NCBI RefSeq assembly: GCF_004022215.1 | Contig: NZ_SAUZ01000003.1 | Coordinates: 124,001 to 188,000 of the forward strand | Length of the DNA: 64,000 bases | From: Paenirhodobacter populi | GTDB lineage: Bacteria > Pseudomonadota > Alphaproteobacteria > Rhodobacterales > Rhodobacteraceae | Direction of reading: 5' to 3' | In this document: in pieces, positions 52,175 to 62,073 of the stretch | How the letters are laid out: every line of letters begins with the position of its first letter | Numbering within the stretch: position 1 is the first letter of the stretch | The notes under the pieces: model-generated | What the model was told of the DNA's origin: nothing | Databases searched by the model: none | What the model saw: only the letters and a program-made list of their open reading frames with translations | Position numbers and translations under genes: made by a program

Positions 52175-52462
52175 CGGGGTGGGTCGGCGTGATCTCGCTG
52201 GAGGCTCTTCTTGGCGTCCGACAAATCCACATTGCCCACTCCAGATCACATGTGTCGCCGGAAGTATCAAAAGGATGCCCCGCACAGCGGCGTTCCTGCC
52301 GCCTTATGACAGTCATCGCGTGACAATCCTCGCATATATTTCAAAGATCCCGATTATCTTCAGGCTCCGACGGAAGCACCCGCTCTTTCCCCCGGACCTC
52401 GTCTGGGCCCGCATTGCACCTAGCGGCGGCGGATTCCGACGGCGCCCCCGGACAGAAAAACA
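52175..52462. other. Intergenic region after flgI with no recognisable gene
   Basis: An interval of about 290 bp with lower GC than its surroundings and an AT-rich patch near 52330-52360. A GTG frame of about 43 codons starts at 52189 but shows no ribosome site or recognisable protein pattern. I see no clear hairpin terminator for the flagellar operon. The rplY terminator follows. Confidence 0.4.
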
Positions 52463-52498
52463 ACAAAAGAAAGACCCGAAAGCTTCCGCTTCCGGGTC
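52463..52498 (-). terminator. Intrinsic terminator of rplY
   Basis: On the minus strand GACCCG plus AAGC pairs with GCTT plus CGGGTC (52498-52473, loop GGAA, one bulge or mismatch per side), followed by TTTCTTTTG. It begins about 50 nt after the rplY stop. Confidence 0.8.
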
Positions 52499-52546
52499 CG
52501 GCATTCATCAGACAGATGCGGCCTGAGCCGCCACTGCCATCGAGGA

Positions 52547-53161
52547 TCAGGCTTCCTCGGTCGTTTCTTCCGGTTCGTCGCCCGCGACAAGACCGCTCGG
52601 CGCCGCGACGTTCGCGATGACGAAGTTGCGGTCGATGGTCGGCTTCGCGCCGGCCGGCAGCACCACGTCACCGATGTGGATGACATCGCCGATCTGCTTG
52701 CCGGTCAGGTCCACGGTGATGTGGTCCGGGATATCGGCCGCCAGAACTTCCAGTTCGACTTCCGGACGCACGATGGTCAGCGTGCCACCCTTCTTCAGAC
52801 CGGGCGCGGCTTCGTGGTTCTCGAAGTTCACGTGGATGAACAGATTGATGCGCGACCCACGGTGCGTGCGCATGAAATCGACATGCGTCGGCAGATCCTT
52901 GACCACATCCTTCTGCACGCCGCGGCAGATCACCCGCACGTCTTCCTGACCTTCGACCTTCAGGTTGAACAGGGTCGACAGGAACCGGCCCTTACGCAGA
53001 CGGGTCAGCAGCTTGTTGTAGTCCAGGTTCAGAGCCACCGGCTCCTTGCCGTCGCCATAGACGATGCCGGGCACGAGACCCTGACGACGTGCTGCGCGAG
53101 CGGCCCCCTTGCCCGTCCCCGTGCGCACGACGGCTTCGAGAGTTTCAATCTCTTTTGCCAT
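52547..53161 (-). CDS. rplY: Ribosomal protein bL25 (Ctc form)
   Basis: 204 residues from ATG 53161. The N-terminal 5S rRNA-binding domain has [22 protein letters not shown], and the C-terminal TL5/Ctc extension ends in an acidic tail. This is the long Ctc-type form; E. coli L25 has only the N-terminal domain. It has its own promoter and terminator. Confidence 0.96.
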   Translation of the reverse strand: MAKEIETLEAVVRTGTGKGAARAARRQGLVPGIVYGDGKEPVALNLDYNKLLTRLRKGRFLSTLFNLKVEGQEDVRVICRGVQKDVVKDLPTHVDFMRTHRGSRINLFIHVNFENHEAAPGLKKGGTLTIVRPEVELEVLAADIPDHITVDLTGKQIGDVIHIGDVVLPAGAKPTIDRNFVIANVAAPSGLVAGDEPEETTEEA

Positions 53162-53223
53162 TTGCGTATTCCTTAAATTGGCGTTTCGGGCCTCCTCCAA
53201 GGGTGCAGGCCCATGAAGGGGTG

Positions 53224-53252
53224 CCCTTAGTGGCAAAACACCCGTTTGACAA
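53224..53252 (-). promoter_or_regulatory. Putative rplY promoter
   Basis: On the minus strand TTGTCA (53252-53247), a 17-nt spacer and TAAGGG (53229-53224) lie about 63 nt before the rplY start. The -35 is good and the -10 is fair. Confidence 0.45.
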
Positions 53253-53343
53253 GGGCGAATCGCCCCTGCCCCGGGCGGAATCCTCTGGCAGCCCTGCCCG
53301 CTTTTCGACATGATCCGGGCAAGACCGGAAAGGAAGCAGGACC

Positions 53344-55038
53344 ATGACCAAACTCGCCCAACGCATCGATCAGGGCCGCGGCCTCGAACCCGCCGATCTG
53401 GTGCTGAAGAACGCGCGGGTCTACGACCTGATCACCGGCGAACTGGTCGGGACAGACGTGGCGATCTGCGGCGATACGATCGTCGGCACCTTCGGCCGCT
53501 ACGAGGGGCGGCGCGAGATCGACCTGACCGGCAGGATCCTCGTCCCGGGCTTCATCGACACCCATCTGCATATCGAAAGCTCGCTGGTCACGCCATTTGA
53601 ATTCGACCGCTGCGTCACGCCGCACGGCGTCACCACGGCGATCTGCGACCCGCATGAGATCGCCAATGTCTGCGGCCTCACGGGCATCCGCTATTTCCTC
53701 GACGCCTCGGTGCGGACGCTGATGGACATCCGGGTGCAGCTCTCGTCCTGCGTGCCCTCGACCCATATGGAAACCACGGGTGCGGTGCTTGAGGCGGCGG
53801 ACCTGATCCCGCTGATCGACCATCCGCGCAGCCTCGGGCTCGCCGAATTCATGAACTATCCCGGCGTGCTGATGAAGGATCCGGGCTGCATGGCCAAGCT
53901 CGACGCCTGGGCCGGGCGGCATATCGACGGCCACGCCCCCCTGCTCCGCGGCAAGGATCTGAACGGCTACATTTCCGCCGGGATCCGCACGGAACATGAG
54001 GCGACCTCGGCCGAAGAAGGGCTGGAAAAGCTGCGCAAGGGGATGCGCGTGCTGATCCGCGAGGGGTCGGTGTCCAAGGATCTGCACGCGCTGGCGCCCC
54101 TGCTGACGGAACGCCATTCGCCCTATCTGTGCTTCTGCACCGATGACCGGAACCCGCTCGACATCGCGGAACACGGCCATCTGGACTACATCATCCGCAC
54201 CGCGATCGCGCTTGGCGCGCCGCCGCTAGCCGCCTACCGCGCCGCAAGCCTGTCGGCCGCCGAGGCCTTCGGGCTCAAGGACCGCGGCCTGATCGCGCCG
54301 GGCAAGCGCGCCGACATCGTGGCGATCGACGGGCTGGAAAGCTGCCGCGTCGCGCAGGTCTTCGCCGGCGGGGTCGAGGTGACGGATGCCGCCTTCGCCG
54401 CCCGCGAGACGATCCCCCCCGTCGCGCGCCACTCGGTCAAGGCGCCGAAGGTGACCGCCGAGAGCTTCCGCACCGGCGCGAACCGGCGCGAAACGCCGGT
54501 GATCGGCATCCTGCCCGGTAAGATCATCACCGAGCATCTGACCTTCGACATCGCGCCCGAGGGCGGCGACAAGAAGCCCGACCTGACCCGCGACCTGATC
54601 AAGATCGCCGTGGTCGAACGCCACGGCAAGAACGGCAATATCGCCACCGGCTTCGTCAAGGGCTTCGGGTTGCAGCGCGGAGCGATCGCCTCGACCGTCT
54701 GCCACGACCACCACAATATCGTCGTGGTGGGCGCGGATGCCGCCGACATGACGCTGGCCGCGAACCGGCTGACGGATCTGGAAGGCGGTTTCGTCGTGGC
54801 GGCAGGGGGCGAGATCCTCGCCGAGCTTGCCCTGCCCGTCGCCGGGCTGATGAGCCTCGATCCGTTCGAGACGGTGCGCGACCGGCTGGTCGACCTGCGC
54901 GCCGCGGCAAAGTCACTTGGCGTGACGTTGGAAGAGCCCTTCCTGCAACTCGCCTTCCTCGCGCTGCCGGTGATCCCGCATCTGAAGATCACCGATCACG
55001 GCATGGTCGATGTCGACCGGTTCGAGGTCATTCCGTGA
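53344..55038 (+). CDS. ade: Adenine deaminase
   Basis: 564 residues, full length for the Ade family. An amidohydrolase barrel with metal ligands in DTHLHIESS (near residue 77) and [12 protein letters not shown] (near 101), plus the C-terminal family block [16 protein letters not shown]. It converts adenine to hypoxanthine and ammonia in purine salvage. It is monocistronic; its end overlaps the convergent DUF6455 gene by 11 bp. Confidence 0.95.
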   Translation: MTKLAQRIDQGRGLEPADLVLKNARVYDLITGELVGTDVAICGDTIVGTFGRYEGRREIDLTGRILVPGFIDTHLHIESSLVTPFEFDRCVTPHGVTTAICDPHEIANVCGLTGIRYFLDASVRTLMDIRVQLSSCVPSTHMETTGAVLEAADLIPLIDHPRSLGLAEFMNYPGVLMKDPGCMAKLDAWAGRHIDGHAPLLRGKDLNGYISAGIRTEHEATSAEEGLEKLRKGMRVLIREGSVSKDLHALAPLLTERHSPYLCFCTDDRNPLDIAEHGHLDYIIRTAIALGAPPLAAYRAASLSAAEAFGLKDRGLIAPGKRADIVAIDGLESCRVAQVFAGGVEVTDAAFAARETIPPVARHSVKAPKVTAESFRTGANRRETPVIGILPGKIITEHLTFDIAPEGGDKKPDLTRDLIKIAVVERHGKNGNIATGFVKGFGLQRGAIASTVCHDHHNIVVVGADAADMTLAANRLTDLEGGFVVAAGGEILAELALPVAGLMSLDPFETVRDRLVDLRAAAKSLGVTLEEPFLQLAFLALPVIPHLKITDHGMVDVDRFEVIP

Positions 55039-55306
55039 CCGCCGGGGCCAGCGCGCGCAATTCGGCCAGGATCAGTGCATTCTGGCAGGGCTTGCCCGCC
55101 CGCGACGGGTCCGCCCCGCGCGGATAGGCCAGATAGGTCAGGCAATCCTCGGCCCGCGGGCAGGCTTGGCACCGTTCGACCATCCGCAAAAAGGTCGCGC
55201 GCGGCAGGCGCCCGTCATGCATCGCGGCGTCGATGCTGACCCCGGCGCGGCGGGCGATGCCCCGCGTCACCCAGAAATACAGATCGCCGTGAACCGCTAT
55301 GCCCAT
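55028..55306 (-). CDS. DUF6455 family small cysteine-motif protein (second of pair)
   Basis: 92 residues from ATG 55306. The family core is [32 protein letters not shown], shown by [10 protein letters not shown], with a fourth cysteine in [10 protein letters not shown]. The four cysteines (CxxC, C, C) suggest a metal or cluster site; this is inference. It overlaps the upstream paralogue by 10 bp. The family is seen mainly in Rhodobacteraceae and has no assigned function that I know. Confidence 0.75.
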   Translation of the reverse strand: MGIAVHGDLYFWVTRGIARRAGVSIDAAMHDGRLPRATFLRMVERCQACPRAEDCLTYLAYPRGADPSRAGKPCQNALILAELRALAPAVTE

Positions 55307-55593
55307 GCCCGTTCCTCCTGCCGCGCGGGCATCAGCGCCTCGATCAACGCACGGTTGGCGCAAAAGGCGGGCAGCTCCGCCAAGGCCGGGTCCGCCCCCG
55401 GCCGCAATGCCGCCGCAAGCCGGTGCCGGCATTTGTGCGGCGCGGGGCAGCGCAGGCAGGCCATCACCGCGTCGCGCCACGCGGCGCCGGACAGCCCGCC
55501 CGATCGCAGCGCCCCGGCCATATCGACCCCCTGCATCGCCGCCACGCGGTTCATCAGCGCCGCATGGGAATGAACTGTCCTGACCTCGAACAT
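55297..55593 (-). CDS. DUF6455 family small cysteine-motif protein (first of pair)
   Basis: 98 residues from ATG 55593. It shares the family layout with its neighbour: HAALMNRVAAMQGVDMAGAL, then CLRCPAPHKC and LPAFCANRALIEAL. The same four cysteines are conserved. The pair probably arose by duplication and may form a heterodimer. No signal peptide. Confidence 0.77.
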   Translation of the reverse strand: MFEVRTVHSHAALMNRVAAMQGVDMAGALRSGGLSGAAWRDAVMACLRCPAPHKCRHRLAAALRPGADPALAELPAFCANRALIEALMPARQEERAWA

Positions 55594-55677
55594 GGCTTCC
55601 CCCTTTGTGTGCATGGGAAAACCCTGCGCCGCCGGCGGCGCGCGCGCCATGACCCAGATCAATCCGGGGTGCGGAAA

Positions 55678-56436
55678 TCAGATCTGGCCGGCCTGCAACT
55701 GCGCGATGGTGCGGCGCACGACCATCACCCGCTGCGCGTTCGGCGGGTGCGAGCCCAGGAACTGGTCCCCCGGATCGGACAGCCGGTTGAAGAACAGCAC
55801 CCCCCGCGCCGGATCGAACCCCGCATCCCAGGAAATGATCGTGCCCAGCCGGTCGGCCTGCAATTCGTAGTCCTTGGAATAGGCCCGGCTGCCGACCGAG
55901 GCGCCGATATCCTGCGCCTGCGAAATCCCCGTCGCATCCGCCCCCGTCGCCGCCGCCAGCACGCCAAGGATCATCGCCCCCGCCGCCGCATCCTGCGATT
56001 TGGATTGCAGATGGCCAAGGATGTGATGCGCCGCCTCATGCCCCATGACAAAGGCCAGCTCGTCAGGATTGCGCGCCTCGGCGATCAGGGCAAGGTTGAA
56101 GGCGACGATCGGGTTGCCCTGCGAATCCACGGTCTGGAACGCATTGGGCGAGGCGCTCTGCCGTTCGTCCACCAGAATCCGGTAGTTGCAGTTCTGCCGC
56201 CCCTGCGTGCGTTCAAGGCATTCCTCGCGGATCTTCGGCTGCATGGTGCGGGCGACGGCGATGAAATTGTCGGCCGCCTGCTGCGTCGACAGCCGCGCGG
56301 GCACTGCCTCGGCGCTGACCTGCGGGGCCGCGGCGGGATGCGGAACCACGACCTGCTGGCGCGGCGCGACGGAGCACGCGCCAAGCATCGCCGCCAGAAG
56401 CAGCCCCAGACAGGCACGGATCACGGTTGCTTGCAT
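55678..56436 (-). CDS. M48-family zinc metalloprotease, lipoprotein
   Basis: 252 residues with a lipoprotein signal ending in LGAC (Cys 21). The zinc motif is VMGHEAAHHILGH (near residue 135) with the third ligand in YELQADRLG. It resembles LoiP/YggG-type periplasmic proteases that handle damaged envelope proteins. Monocistronic by spacing. Confidence 0.9.
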   Translation of the reverse strand: MQATVIRACLGLLLAAMLGACSVAPRQQVVVPHPAAAPQVSAEAVPARLSTQQAADNFIAVARTMQPKIREECLERTQGRQNCNYRILVDERQSASPNAFQTVDSQGNPIVAFNLALIAEARNPDELAFVMGHEAAHHILGHLQSKSQDAAAGAMILGVLAAATGADATGISQAQDIGASVGSRAYSKDYELQADRLGTIISWDAGFDPARGVLFFNRLSDPGDQFLGSHPPNAQRVMVVRRTIAQLQAGQI

Positions 56437-56620
56437 CGTCAGGCCCTTTGGCAGGCAGGAGGGGGGAATCCCGGACCGAAATCTAGCGACCCGCGCGGCG
56501 AAGGCAAAGATCCCGGCGCATCACTTCACGCAAGTTTTCGCCGGGCCTGCGATTTCCGCCGCCCGCGCCCCACCGCAGATTACGCTTTCCCGCCGCCCGG
56601 GGGCAGGCTAGCATGGCATC

Positions 56621-56869
56621 ATGTTTACCATCGAACACGAATTCGACGCCACCGTGATCACCCTCGTCGACGAGGGGGACGATCCGCGCGACTATCTGCA
56701 GGAAGACATAACGATCCAGTCCTTCGAGGATTGCGTCGTGCTCGAACAGATGGACGACCAGACCGAGGCCGTCAGCCGCATCGTCTTTTCCCACGCGCAA
56801 TTGCGCGAGCTGGCAGCCGCGCTGAACCTGCCCGAGGGCGTCTACCGGCTGCGGCAGAACAACGGCTAA
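56621..56869 (+). CDS. Conserved-looking hypothetical protein, 82 residues
   Basis: Acidic and without membrane segments: MFTIEHEFDATVITLVDEGD at the start and VYRLRQNNG at the end. I do not recognise a domain. Codon use fits its neighbours and the frame ends at a stop that overlaps the convergent YggU gene, so it is probably real. Confidence 0.65.
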   Translation: MFTIEHEFDATVITLVDEGDDPRDYLQEDITIQSFEDCVVLEQMDDQTEAVSRIVFSHAQLRELAAALNLPEGVYRLRQNNG

Positions 56870-57114
56870 TCGACGCGAAACACCTTGTCCCGCGCGGTCT
56901 GGCCCCGCACCAGAACCAGCCGCGATTTCGCGATGCCAAGCGCCTTTGCCAGCAGCTTCACCACCTCGGCATTGGCCTTGCCGTCCTCGGGCACCACGGT
57001 GACATAGGCGCGCAGCCCGTCCCCGGTCAGGACAAGCGCATTGCGCGAGGCCCGCGGCGTCACCCGCAGCGCGATTTCCGTGCCAGGCACGGCAAGATGG
57101 CTCAGATCGGTCAT
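56866..57114 (-). CDS. YggU family (DUF167, UPF0235) protein
   Basis: 82 residues from ATG 57114. Family landmarks: RVTPRASRNAL, YVTVVPEDGKANAEVVKLLAKALGI (in part GKANAEVVKLLA) and LVRGQTARDKVFRV. Role unknown. Confidence 0.92.
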   Translation of the reverse strand: MTDLSHLAVPGTEIALRVTPRASRNALVLTGDGLRAYVTVVPEDGKANAEVVKLLAKALGIAKSRLVLVRGQTARDKVFRVD

Positions 57115-57225
57115 GCCGCCTTGTAGGCCGCAATGCGCCGCCCGGAAAGGCCCGCCCCGAACCCCGCCATTGCATTCGGACGCACGGAGGCCAATATCTG
57201 CACCGCAGCAGAGACGGAGAGCAGA

Positions 57226-57831
57226 ATGAACATCCCCCCCGGCACCGTGAACCCGCCGATCCGCAACGAAGAGGCTCTGCGTTTCCTTCTGACCCGGCGC
57301 TCCCGTCCGCCCAAGACCCTGACGGCGCCCGCGCCCGACCGCGCCGCGCTGACCGAGCTCCTGACCGCCGCCGCCCGCGTGCCGGATCACGGCAAGCTGG
57401 AGCCTTGGCGTTTCGTCGTGCTGGAACGGCCGGCGCTGGAACGGCTGTCGCAGGCCGCGGGCGATTATGCCCGGGCGCAGGGCCTGCCCGAGACCGTCGC
57501 GGCCAAGGGCGTCTCGCAGCTTGGCGACAGCCCGCTCTGCGTGGTGGTGATCGCCGTGCCCCGCCCGACCGAGAAGGTGCCCCAGATCGAACAGACGCTG
57601 TCCGTTGGCGCCGCCTGCCTCAGCCTTCTGAATGCCGCGCTGGCGGCGGGCTGGGGCGCGGGCTGGCTGACCGGCTGGATCGCGCATGACGAAGGTTTCG
57701 CGAAAACGGCCTTCGGGCTGAACGACGGCGAATGGGTCGCCGGGCTCGTCCATATCGGCACCGAACGGATGCTGCCGCCCGAACGCCCGCGCCCGGACCT
57801 CGACCAGATCGTCACCTGGGTGGAGGCGTGA
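57226..57831 (+). CDS. Nitroreductase-family flavoprotein (YdjA-like)
   Basis: 201 residues from ATG 57226. FMN-binding arginines lie in LTRRSRPPK (near residue 27), with PDHGKLEPWRFVV and the late block GAGWLTGWIAHDEGF. It resembles the minimal YdjA oxidoreductases, which use NAD(P)H; the substrate is not known. Its stop overlaps the next ATG by 1 bp. Confidence 0.88.
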   Translation: MNIPPGTVNPPIRNEEALRFLLTRRSRPPKTLTAPAPDRAALTELLTAAARVPDHGKLEPWRFVVLERPALERLSQAAGDYARAQGLPETVAAKGVSQLGDSPLCVVVIAVPRPTEKVPQIEQTLSVGAACLSLLNAALAAGWGAGWLTGWIAHDEGFAKTAFGLNDGEWVAGLVHIGTERMLPPERPRPDLDQIVTWVEA

Positions 57832-58529
57832 TGTTCCCCGCCATCCTGCGCGGCTGGCAGGACCTGATCCGCCCCGAGGCGCTGAAGATCCTGCTGCTTG
57901 GCATCGCGCTGGCGCTTGGCCTGCTGATCGCGCTTGGCGTGGCGACGATCTGGCTGCTTGGCCTGCTTTTGCCGGATACGGTCAACCTGCCCTTCTGGGG
58001 CCCGGTGACATGGGTCGATGCGGCGGCGGGCTGGGTGGCGGTGGCGGTGTTCCTGTTCGCCTCGATCTTCCTGATGGCGCCGGTCGCCTCGATCTTCACC
58101 GGCTTCTTTCTCGATGACGTGGCCGGGATGGTCGAGCGTGAACACTACCCCGACCTGCCCCCGGTCAAGCCGCTCGGCCTGCTGGAAACGCTTGGCGATA
58201 CGCTGAAATTCTTCGGCGTGGTGATCGCGGCCAATCTGGTGGCGCTGATGATCTATCCCTTCGTCATCCCCTTCGCGCCGTTCCTGTTCCTCGCGCTGAA
58301 CGGCTACCTGCTGGGGCGGGAATATTTCCAGATGGCCGCCATCCGCCGGATGAGCCGGGCCGAGGCCCGCGCGCTCTACGAACGCAACAAGATGACGGTC
58401 TGGGCCACCGGGGCGATCATGGCGGTGCCGCTGTCGGTGCCGGTGCTCAACCTCGTGGTGCCGGTGGTGGGAGCCGCGGCCTTCACCCACCTGTTCCACG
58501 ATCTCGCCCGGCGGCAACTGGCGGCGTGA
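57831..58529 (+). CDS. EI24-domain (CysZ-like) membrane protein
   Basis: 232 residues with about five helices. EI24-type landmarks: FLDDVAGMVEREHYPDLPP, YPFVIPFAPFLFLALNGYLLGREYF (in part). The family includes the sulfate transporter CysZ; no sulfur genes are near. It is coupled to the nitroreductase gene and ends at TGATCA, shared with trxC. Confidence 0.83.
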   Translation: MFPAILRGWQDLIRPEALKILLLGIALALGLLIALGVATIWLLGLLLPDTVNLPFWGPVTWVDAAAGWVAVAVFLFASIFLMAPVASIFTGFFLDDVAGMVEREHYPDLPPVKPLGLLETLGDTLKFFGVVIAANLVALMIYPFVIPFAPFLFLALNGYLLGREYFQMAAIRRMSRAEARALYERNKMTVWATGAIMAVPLSVPVLNLVVPVVGAAAFTHLFHDLARRQLAA

Positions 58530-58973
58530 TCAGGCCGCCAGCCCCAGCTTGCCCTGCACGAAGGCCACCAGATCCCGCGCCGGCCGCGCCCCCGCGGCGC
58601 GCGCGACCTCCCGCCCGCGTCCGAACAGGATGAAGGCCGGAATGCCCTGAATCCCGTGGCGCTGCGAGACGGCCGGATCTTCCTCGGTATTCAGTTTCGC
58701 GAACCGCACCCGGGGCGTCAGCATCCCCGCCGCCGCCTCGAACTGCGGCGCCATCTGCCGGCACGGCCCGCACCACGGCGCCCAGAAATCGACCAGCAAA
58801 GGCAGGTCGTCCTTCGCCGCCTTCGCCAGCACCGCCCCGTCGATCGCCACCGGCTTCGCCGAAATCAGCGGCGCCCCGCAGACCCCGCATTTCGGCCCCG
58901 CCGCAAGTCGCTCCGCAGGAACCCGGTTCGCCTGCCCGCAGGACAGACACGTCACACGCATCGTTTCGGCCAT
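58530..58973 (-). CDS. trxC: Thioredoxin 2
   Basis: 147 residues from ATG 58973 (GGAGG 5 nt upstream; ATG 58976 is also in frame). An N-terminal zinc ribbon (CLSCGQ, CGVCG) precedes a thioredoxin fold with active site WCGPC. This is the TrxC type, reducing cytoplasmic disulfides, often during oxidative stress. Confidence 0.93.
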   Translation of the reverse strand: MAETMRVTCLSCGQANRVPAERLAAGPKCGVCGAPLISAKPVAIDGAVLAKAAKDDLPLLVDFWAPWCGPCRQMAPQFEAAAGMLTPRVRFAKLNTEEDPAVSQRHGIQGIPAFILFGRGREVARAAGARPARDLVAFVQGKLGLAA

Positions 58974-59079
58974 CATAGCCTCCCGAAATATTCAATCCGT
59001 AGACAATATCGGCAGCCACTCCCGATGGAACAAGGATCACCCGTCAAACAATGCGCCGCAACCGGCAGGACAACCTTCT

Positions 59080-59145
59080 GCCTTCATTCTTCCATAGATA
59101 TCCCGGGGGTGAATTGGCCGCAGGCCAAGAGGGGGCTGGCCCCCT
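59080..59145 (+). repeat. Dispersed two-hairpin repeat, copy 6
   Basis: CTTCATTCTTCCATAGATAT head, hairpin 1 TTGGCC/GGCCAA (59114-59128), hairpin 2 AGGGGG-CTGG-CCCCCT. Nearly identical to copy 5. It lies between trxC and gcvP, both on the opposite strand, so it is antisense to any read-through transcript. Confidence 0.88.
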
Positions 59146-59184
59146 CTCGCCCTGACCACTCGCACCCCCGGAATACGCTCCGCC

Positions 59185-62013
59185 TTATTCCGCCGCGTAG
59201 GCCTCGACCGGCGGGCAGGTGCAGATCAGGTTGCGGTCGCCATAGACGTTGTCCACGCGCCCGACCGGCGGCCAGTATTTGTCCACCCGGAACGAGCCCG
59301 GCGGGAAGCAGCCCTGCTCACGCGGATAGGCGCGGGTCCAGTCGGCGACCAGATCCTCGACGGTATGCGGCGCGAAATGCAGCGGGCTTTCCTCGGCGGC
59401 GATGCGCCCCTCGGCCACGTCGCGGATTTCTTGCCGGATCGAATGCAGCGCCGCGATGAAACGGTCGAGTTCCGCCTTCGTTTCCGATTCCGTCGGCTCG
59501 ACCATCAGCGTGCCCGCGACCGGAAAGCTCATCGTCGGCGCGTGGAAGCCGCTGTCGACCAGCCGCTTGGCGATGTCGTCGACGGAAACCCCCACCTCGG
59601 CGAAGTCGCGGGTGTCGAGGATGCATTCATGCGCCACACGGCCCCGGTTGCCCATGAACAGGATCGGATACTCCGCCCGCAGCGACGAGGCAATATAGTT
59701 GGCGTTCAGGATCGCCACCCGCGTCGCCTGCGTCAGCCCCGCGCCACCCATCATCAGGCAATAGGCCCACGAAATCAGCAGGATCGAGGCCGAGCCGAAC
59801 GGCGCCGCCGACACCGGCCCCTCGCCGGTTTCCGGATCGCCCGGCAGGAAGGGCGCCAGATGCGCCTTGACCCCGATCGGCCCCATGCCCGGACCACCGC
59901 CGCCATGCGGAATGGCAAAGGTCTTGTGCAGGTTCAGGTGGCTGACGTCGCCGCCCACCTCGCCCGGCCGCACAAGGCCGACCATCGCGTTCATGTTGGC
60001 GCCGTCGATATAGACCTGCCCGCCATATTGGTGGGTGATCTCGCAAACCGCCTTGACCGTTTCCTCGAACACGCCGTGGGTCGAGGGATAGGTGATCATG
60101 CAGGCGGCCAGCCGGTCGCCCGCGGCCTCGGCCTTCTCGGCGAAATCCTCAAGGTCGATGTCGCCGTTCGGCGCGGATTTCACCACGACGACCTGCATCC
60201 CCGCCATATGCGCCGAAGCCGGATTGGTGCCATGCGCCGAAATCGGGATCAGGCAGATGTTCCGCTCGCCCTCGCCCCGCGCGCGGTGCCAGGCGCGGAT
60301 CGTCATCAGCCCGGCATATTCGCCCTGCGCACCGGAATTCGGCTGCATGGAAAAGGCGTCATAGCCGGTGATCTCGCACAGCTTGTCGGTCAGATCCTCG
60401 ACCACCTCGGCATAGCCCTCGGCCTGATTGCGGGGCGCAAAGGGGTGCAGCGCGTTGAACGCGGGCCAGGTGATCGGCATCATCTCGGCCGCGGCGTTCA
60501 GCTTCATCGTGCACGATCCGAGCGGGATCATCGCCCGGTCGAGCGCAAGGTCCCGATCCGACAGCCGCCGCATGTAGCGCATCATCTCGGATTCCGCGCG
60601 GTTCATGTGAAACACCGGATGGGTCAGATAATCGCTGGTGCGCAGCATGGTTTCGGGGAAGCCAAGCTCGGTCGTCTCAGGCGCGGGCTCGGTGATGCCG
60701 AAGGCATCCAGAACGCGGGCGATCACATCGTCATTCGTCAGTTCGTCGACGGAAATGCCCACCCGGTCGCGCCCGACCTTGCGCAGGTTCAGGCCCCGGT
60801 GCCGCGCGGCGGCCATGATGCCCTGCTGCCCCACGCCGACCTTCACCGTGATCGTGTCGAAGAAGGCGGCGGGCGAGACATCGGCCCCCGCGTTCAGCAG
60901 CGCATCGCGCAGACGGACGGCGTTGAAATGCACCCGCTCGGCGATGGCGCGCAGCCCCACAGGCCCGTGGAACACCGCGTAGAACGAGGCCATGACCGCC
61001 AGCAAAGCCTGCGCCGTGCAGACGTTGGAGGTGGCCTTTTCGCGGCGGATATGCTGTTCGCGCGTCTGCAGCGACAGCCGGTAGGCCTTGTTGCCGCGCG
61101 CATCGACCGAAACACCGACGATCCGCCCGGGCATCGAACGTTTCAGTTCATCCCGCGTTGCCATGAAGGCCGCATGCGGGCCGCCATAGCCCATCGGCAC
61201 GCCGAACCGCTGCGAGGAACCGACGGCGATATCCGCCCCCATCGCGCCCGGCTCTTTCAGCAGGCACAGCGCCAGCAGATCGGTGGCGACAACGGCGATG
61301 GCCTTGGCCGCGTGCAGCTTTTCGATCAGCGCGGTGAAGTCGCGCACATGGCCATAGGTGCCGGGATACTGGAAGATCGCGCCAAAGACCTGCTCGGGCA
61401 CCAGCGTATCCGGCGCGCCGACGATCACCTCGATGCCCAGCGGCAACGCGCGGGTGCGGATCACCCCGATCGTCTGCGGATGCAGGTTTTCATCGACGAA
61501 GAAGGCCTTGGCCTTCGACTTCGCCGACCGTTCGGCCATCGTCATCGCCTCGGCCGCCGCCGTCGCCTCATCCAGCAGAGAGGCGTTGGCAACCGGCAGC
61601 CCCGTCAGATCCGCCACCATGGTCTGGAAGTTCAGCAAAGCCTCAAGCCGGCCCTGCGCGATTTCCGGCTGATAGGGCGTGTAGGCGGTATACCAGGCCG
61701 GGTTTTCCAGAATGTTGCGCTGGATCGCCGGCGGCGTGACGGTGCCGTAATAGCCCTGCCCGATCAGCGAGGTCATCACCCGGTTCTTCGCGGCCACCCC
61801 GCGCAGCTTCGCCAGCAGTTCGTGTTCCGCCAGCGGCGCCCAGCTCAGCGGGCCGCTCTGGCGGATGCTTTTCGGGACGGTTTCATCGATCAGCGCCTCA
61901 AGCGTCGGCGCACCGACGACCTTGAGCATCTCGGCCATTTCTGCGGGCGAAGGGCCGATGTGGCGGCGGTTGGCGAAATCATAGGGATCGTAAGTGGAAG
62001 GCGTATAAGCCAT
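59185..62013 (-). CDS. gcvP: Glycine dehydrogenase (decarboxylating), P protein
   Basis: 942 residues, the long single-chain form. The PLP lysine lies in [18 protein letters not shown] (near residue 700). The N-terminal block [16 protein letters not shown] and the repeat-like halves are intact. It decarboxylates glycine and passes the aminomethyl group to GcvH. Last gene of gcvT-gcvH-gcvP, 60 bp after gcvH. Confidence 0.97.
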   Translation of the reverse strand: MAYTPSTYDPYDFANRRHIGPSPAEMAEMLKVVGAPTLEALIDETVPKSIRQSGPLSWAPLAEHELLAKLRGVAAKNRVMTSLIGQGYYGTVTPPAIQRNILENPAWYTAYTPYQPEIAQGRLEALLNFQTMVADLTGLPVANASLLDEATAAAEAMTMAERSAKSKAKAFFVDENLHPQTIGVIRTRALPLGIEVIVGAPDTLVPEQVFGAIFQYPGTYGHVRDFTALIEKLHAAKAIAVVATDLLALCLLKEPGAMGADIAVGSSQRFGVPMGYGGPHAAFMATRDELKRSMPGRIVGVSVDARGNKAYRLSLQTREQHIRREKATSNVCTAQALLAVMASFYAVFHGPVGLRAIAERVHFNAVRLRDALLNAGADVSPAAFFDTITVKVGVGQQGIMAAARHRGLNLRKVGRDRVGISVDELTNDDVIARVLDAFGITEPAPETTELGFPETMLRTSDYLTHPVFHMNRAESEMMRYMRRLSDRDLALDRAMIPLGSCTMKLNAAAEMMPITWPAFNALHPFAPRNQAEGYAEVVEDLTDKLCEITGYDAFSMQPNSGAQGEYAGLMTIRAWHRARGEGERNICLIPISAHGTNPASAHMAGMQVVVVKSAPNGDIDLEDFAEKAEAAGDRLAACMITYPSTHGVFEETVKAVCEITHQYGGQVYIDGANMNAMVGLVRPGEVGGDVSHLNLHKTFAIPHGGGGPGMGPIGVKAHLAPFLPGDPETGEGPVSAAPFGSASILLISWAYCLMMGGAGLTQATRVAILNANYIASSLRAEYPILFMGNRGRVAHECILDTRDFAEVGVSVDDIAKRLVDSGFHAPTMSFPVAGTLMVEPTESETKAELDRFIAALHSIRQEIRDVAEGRIAAEESPLHFAPHTVEDLVADWTRAYPREQGCFPPGSFRVDKYWPPVGRVDNVYGDRNLICTCPPVEAYAAE

Positions 62014-62073
62014 CAGAAAACCTCAGTAGGGTCGGTCCGGAAACGGCGACGGCGGGTTTCCCCGCCGTTCCGA

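Noticed and set aside
52189-52320. Short GTG frame after flgI as a further flagellar gene
   Set aside because: No ribosome site and no resemblance to a flagellar protein; left as intergenic.
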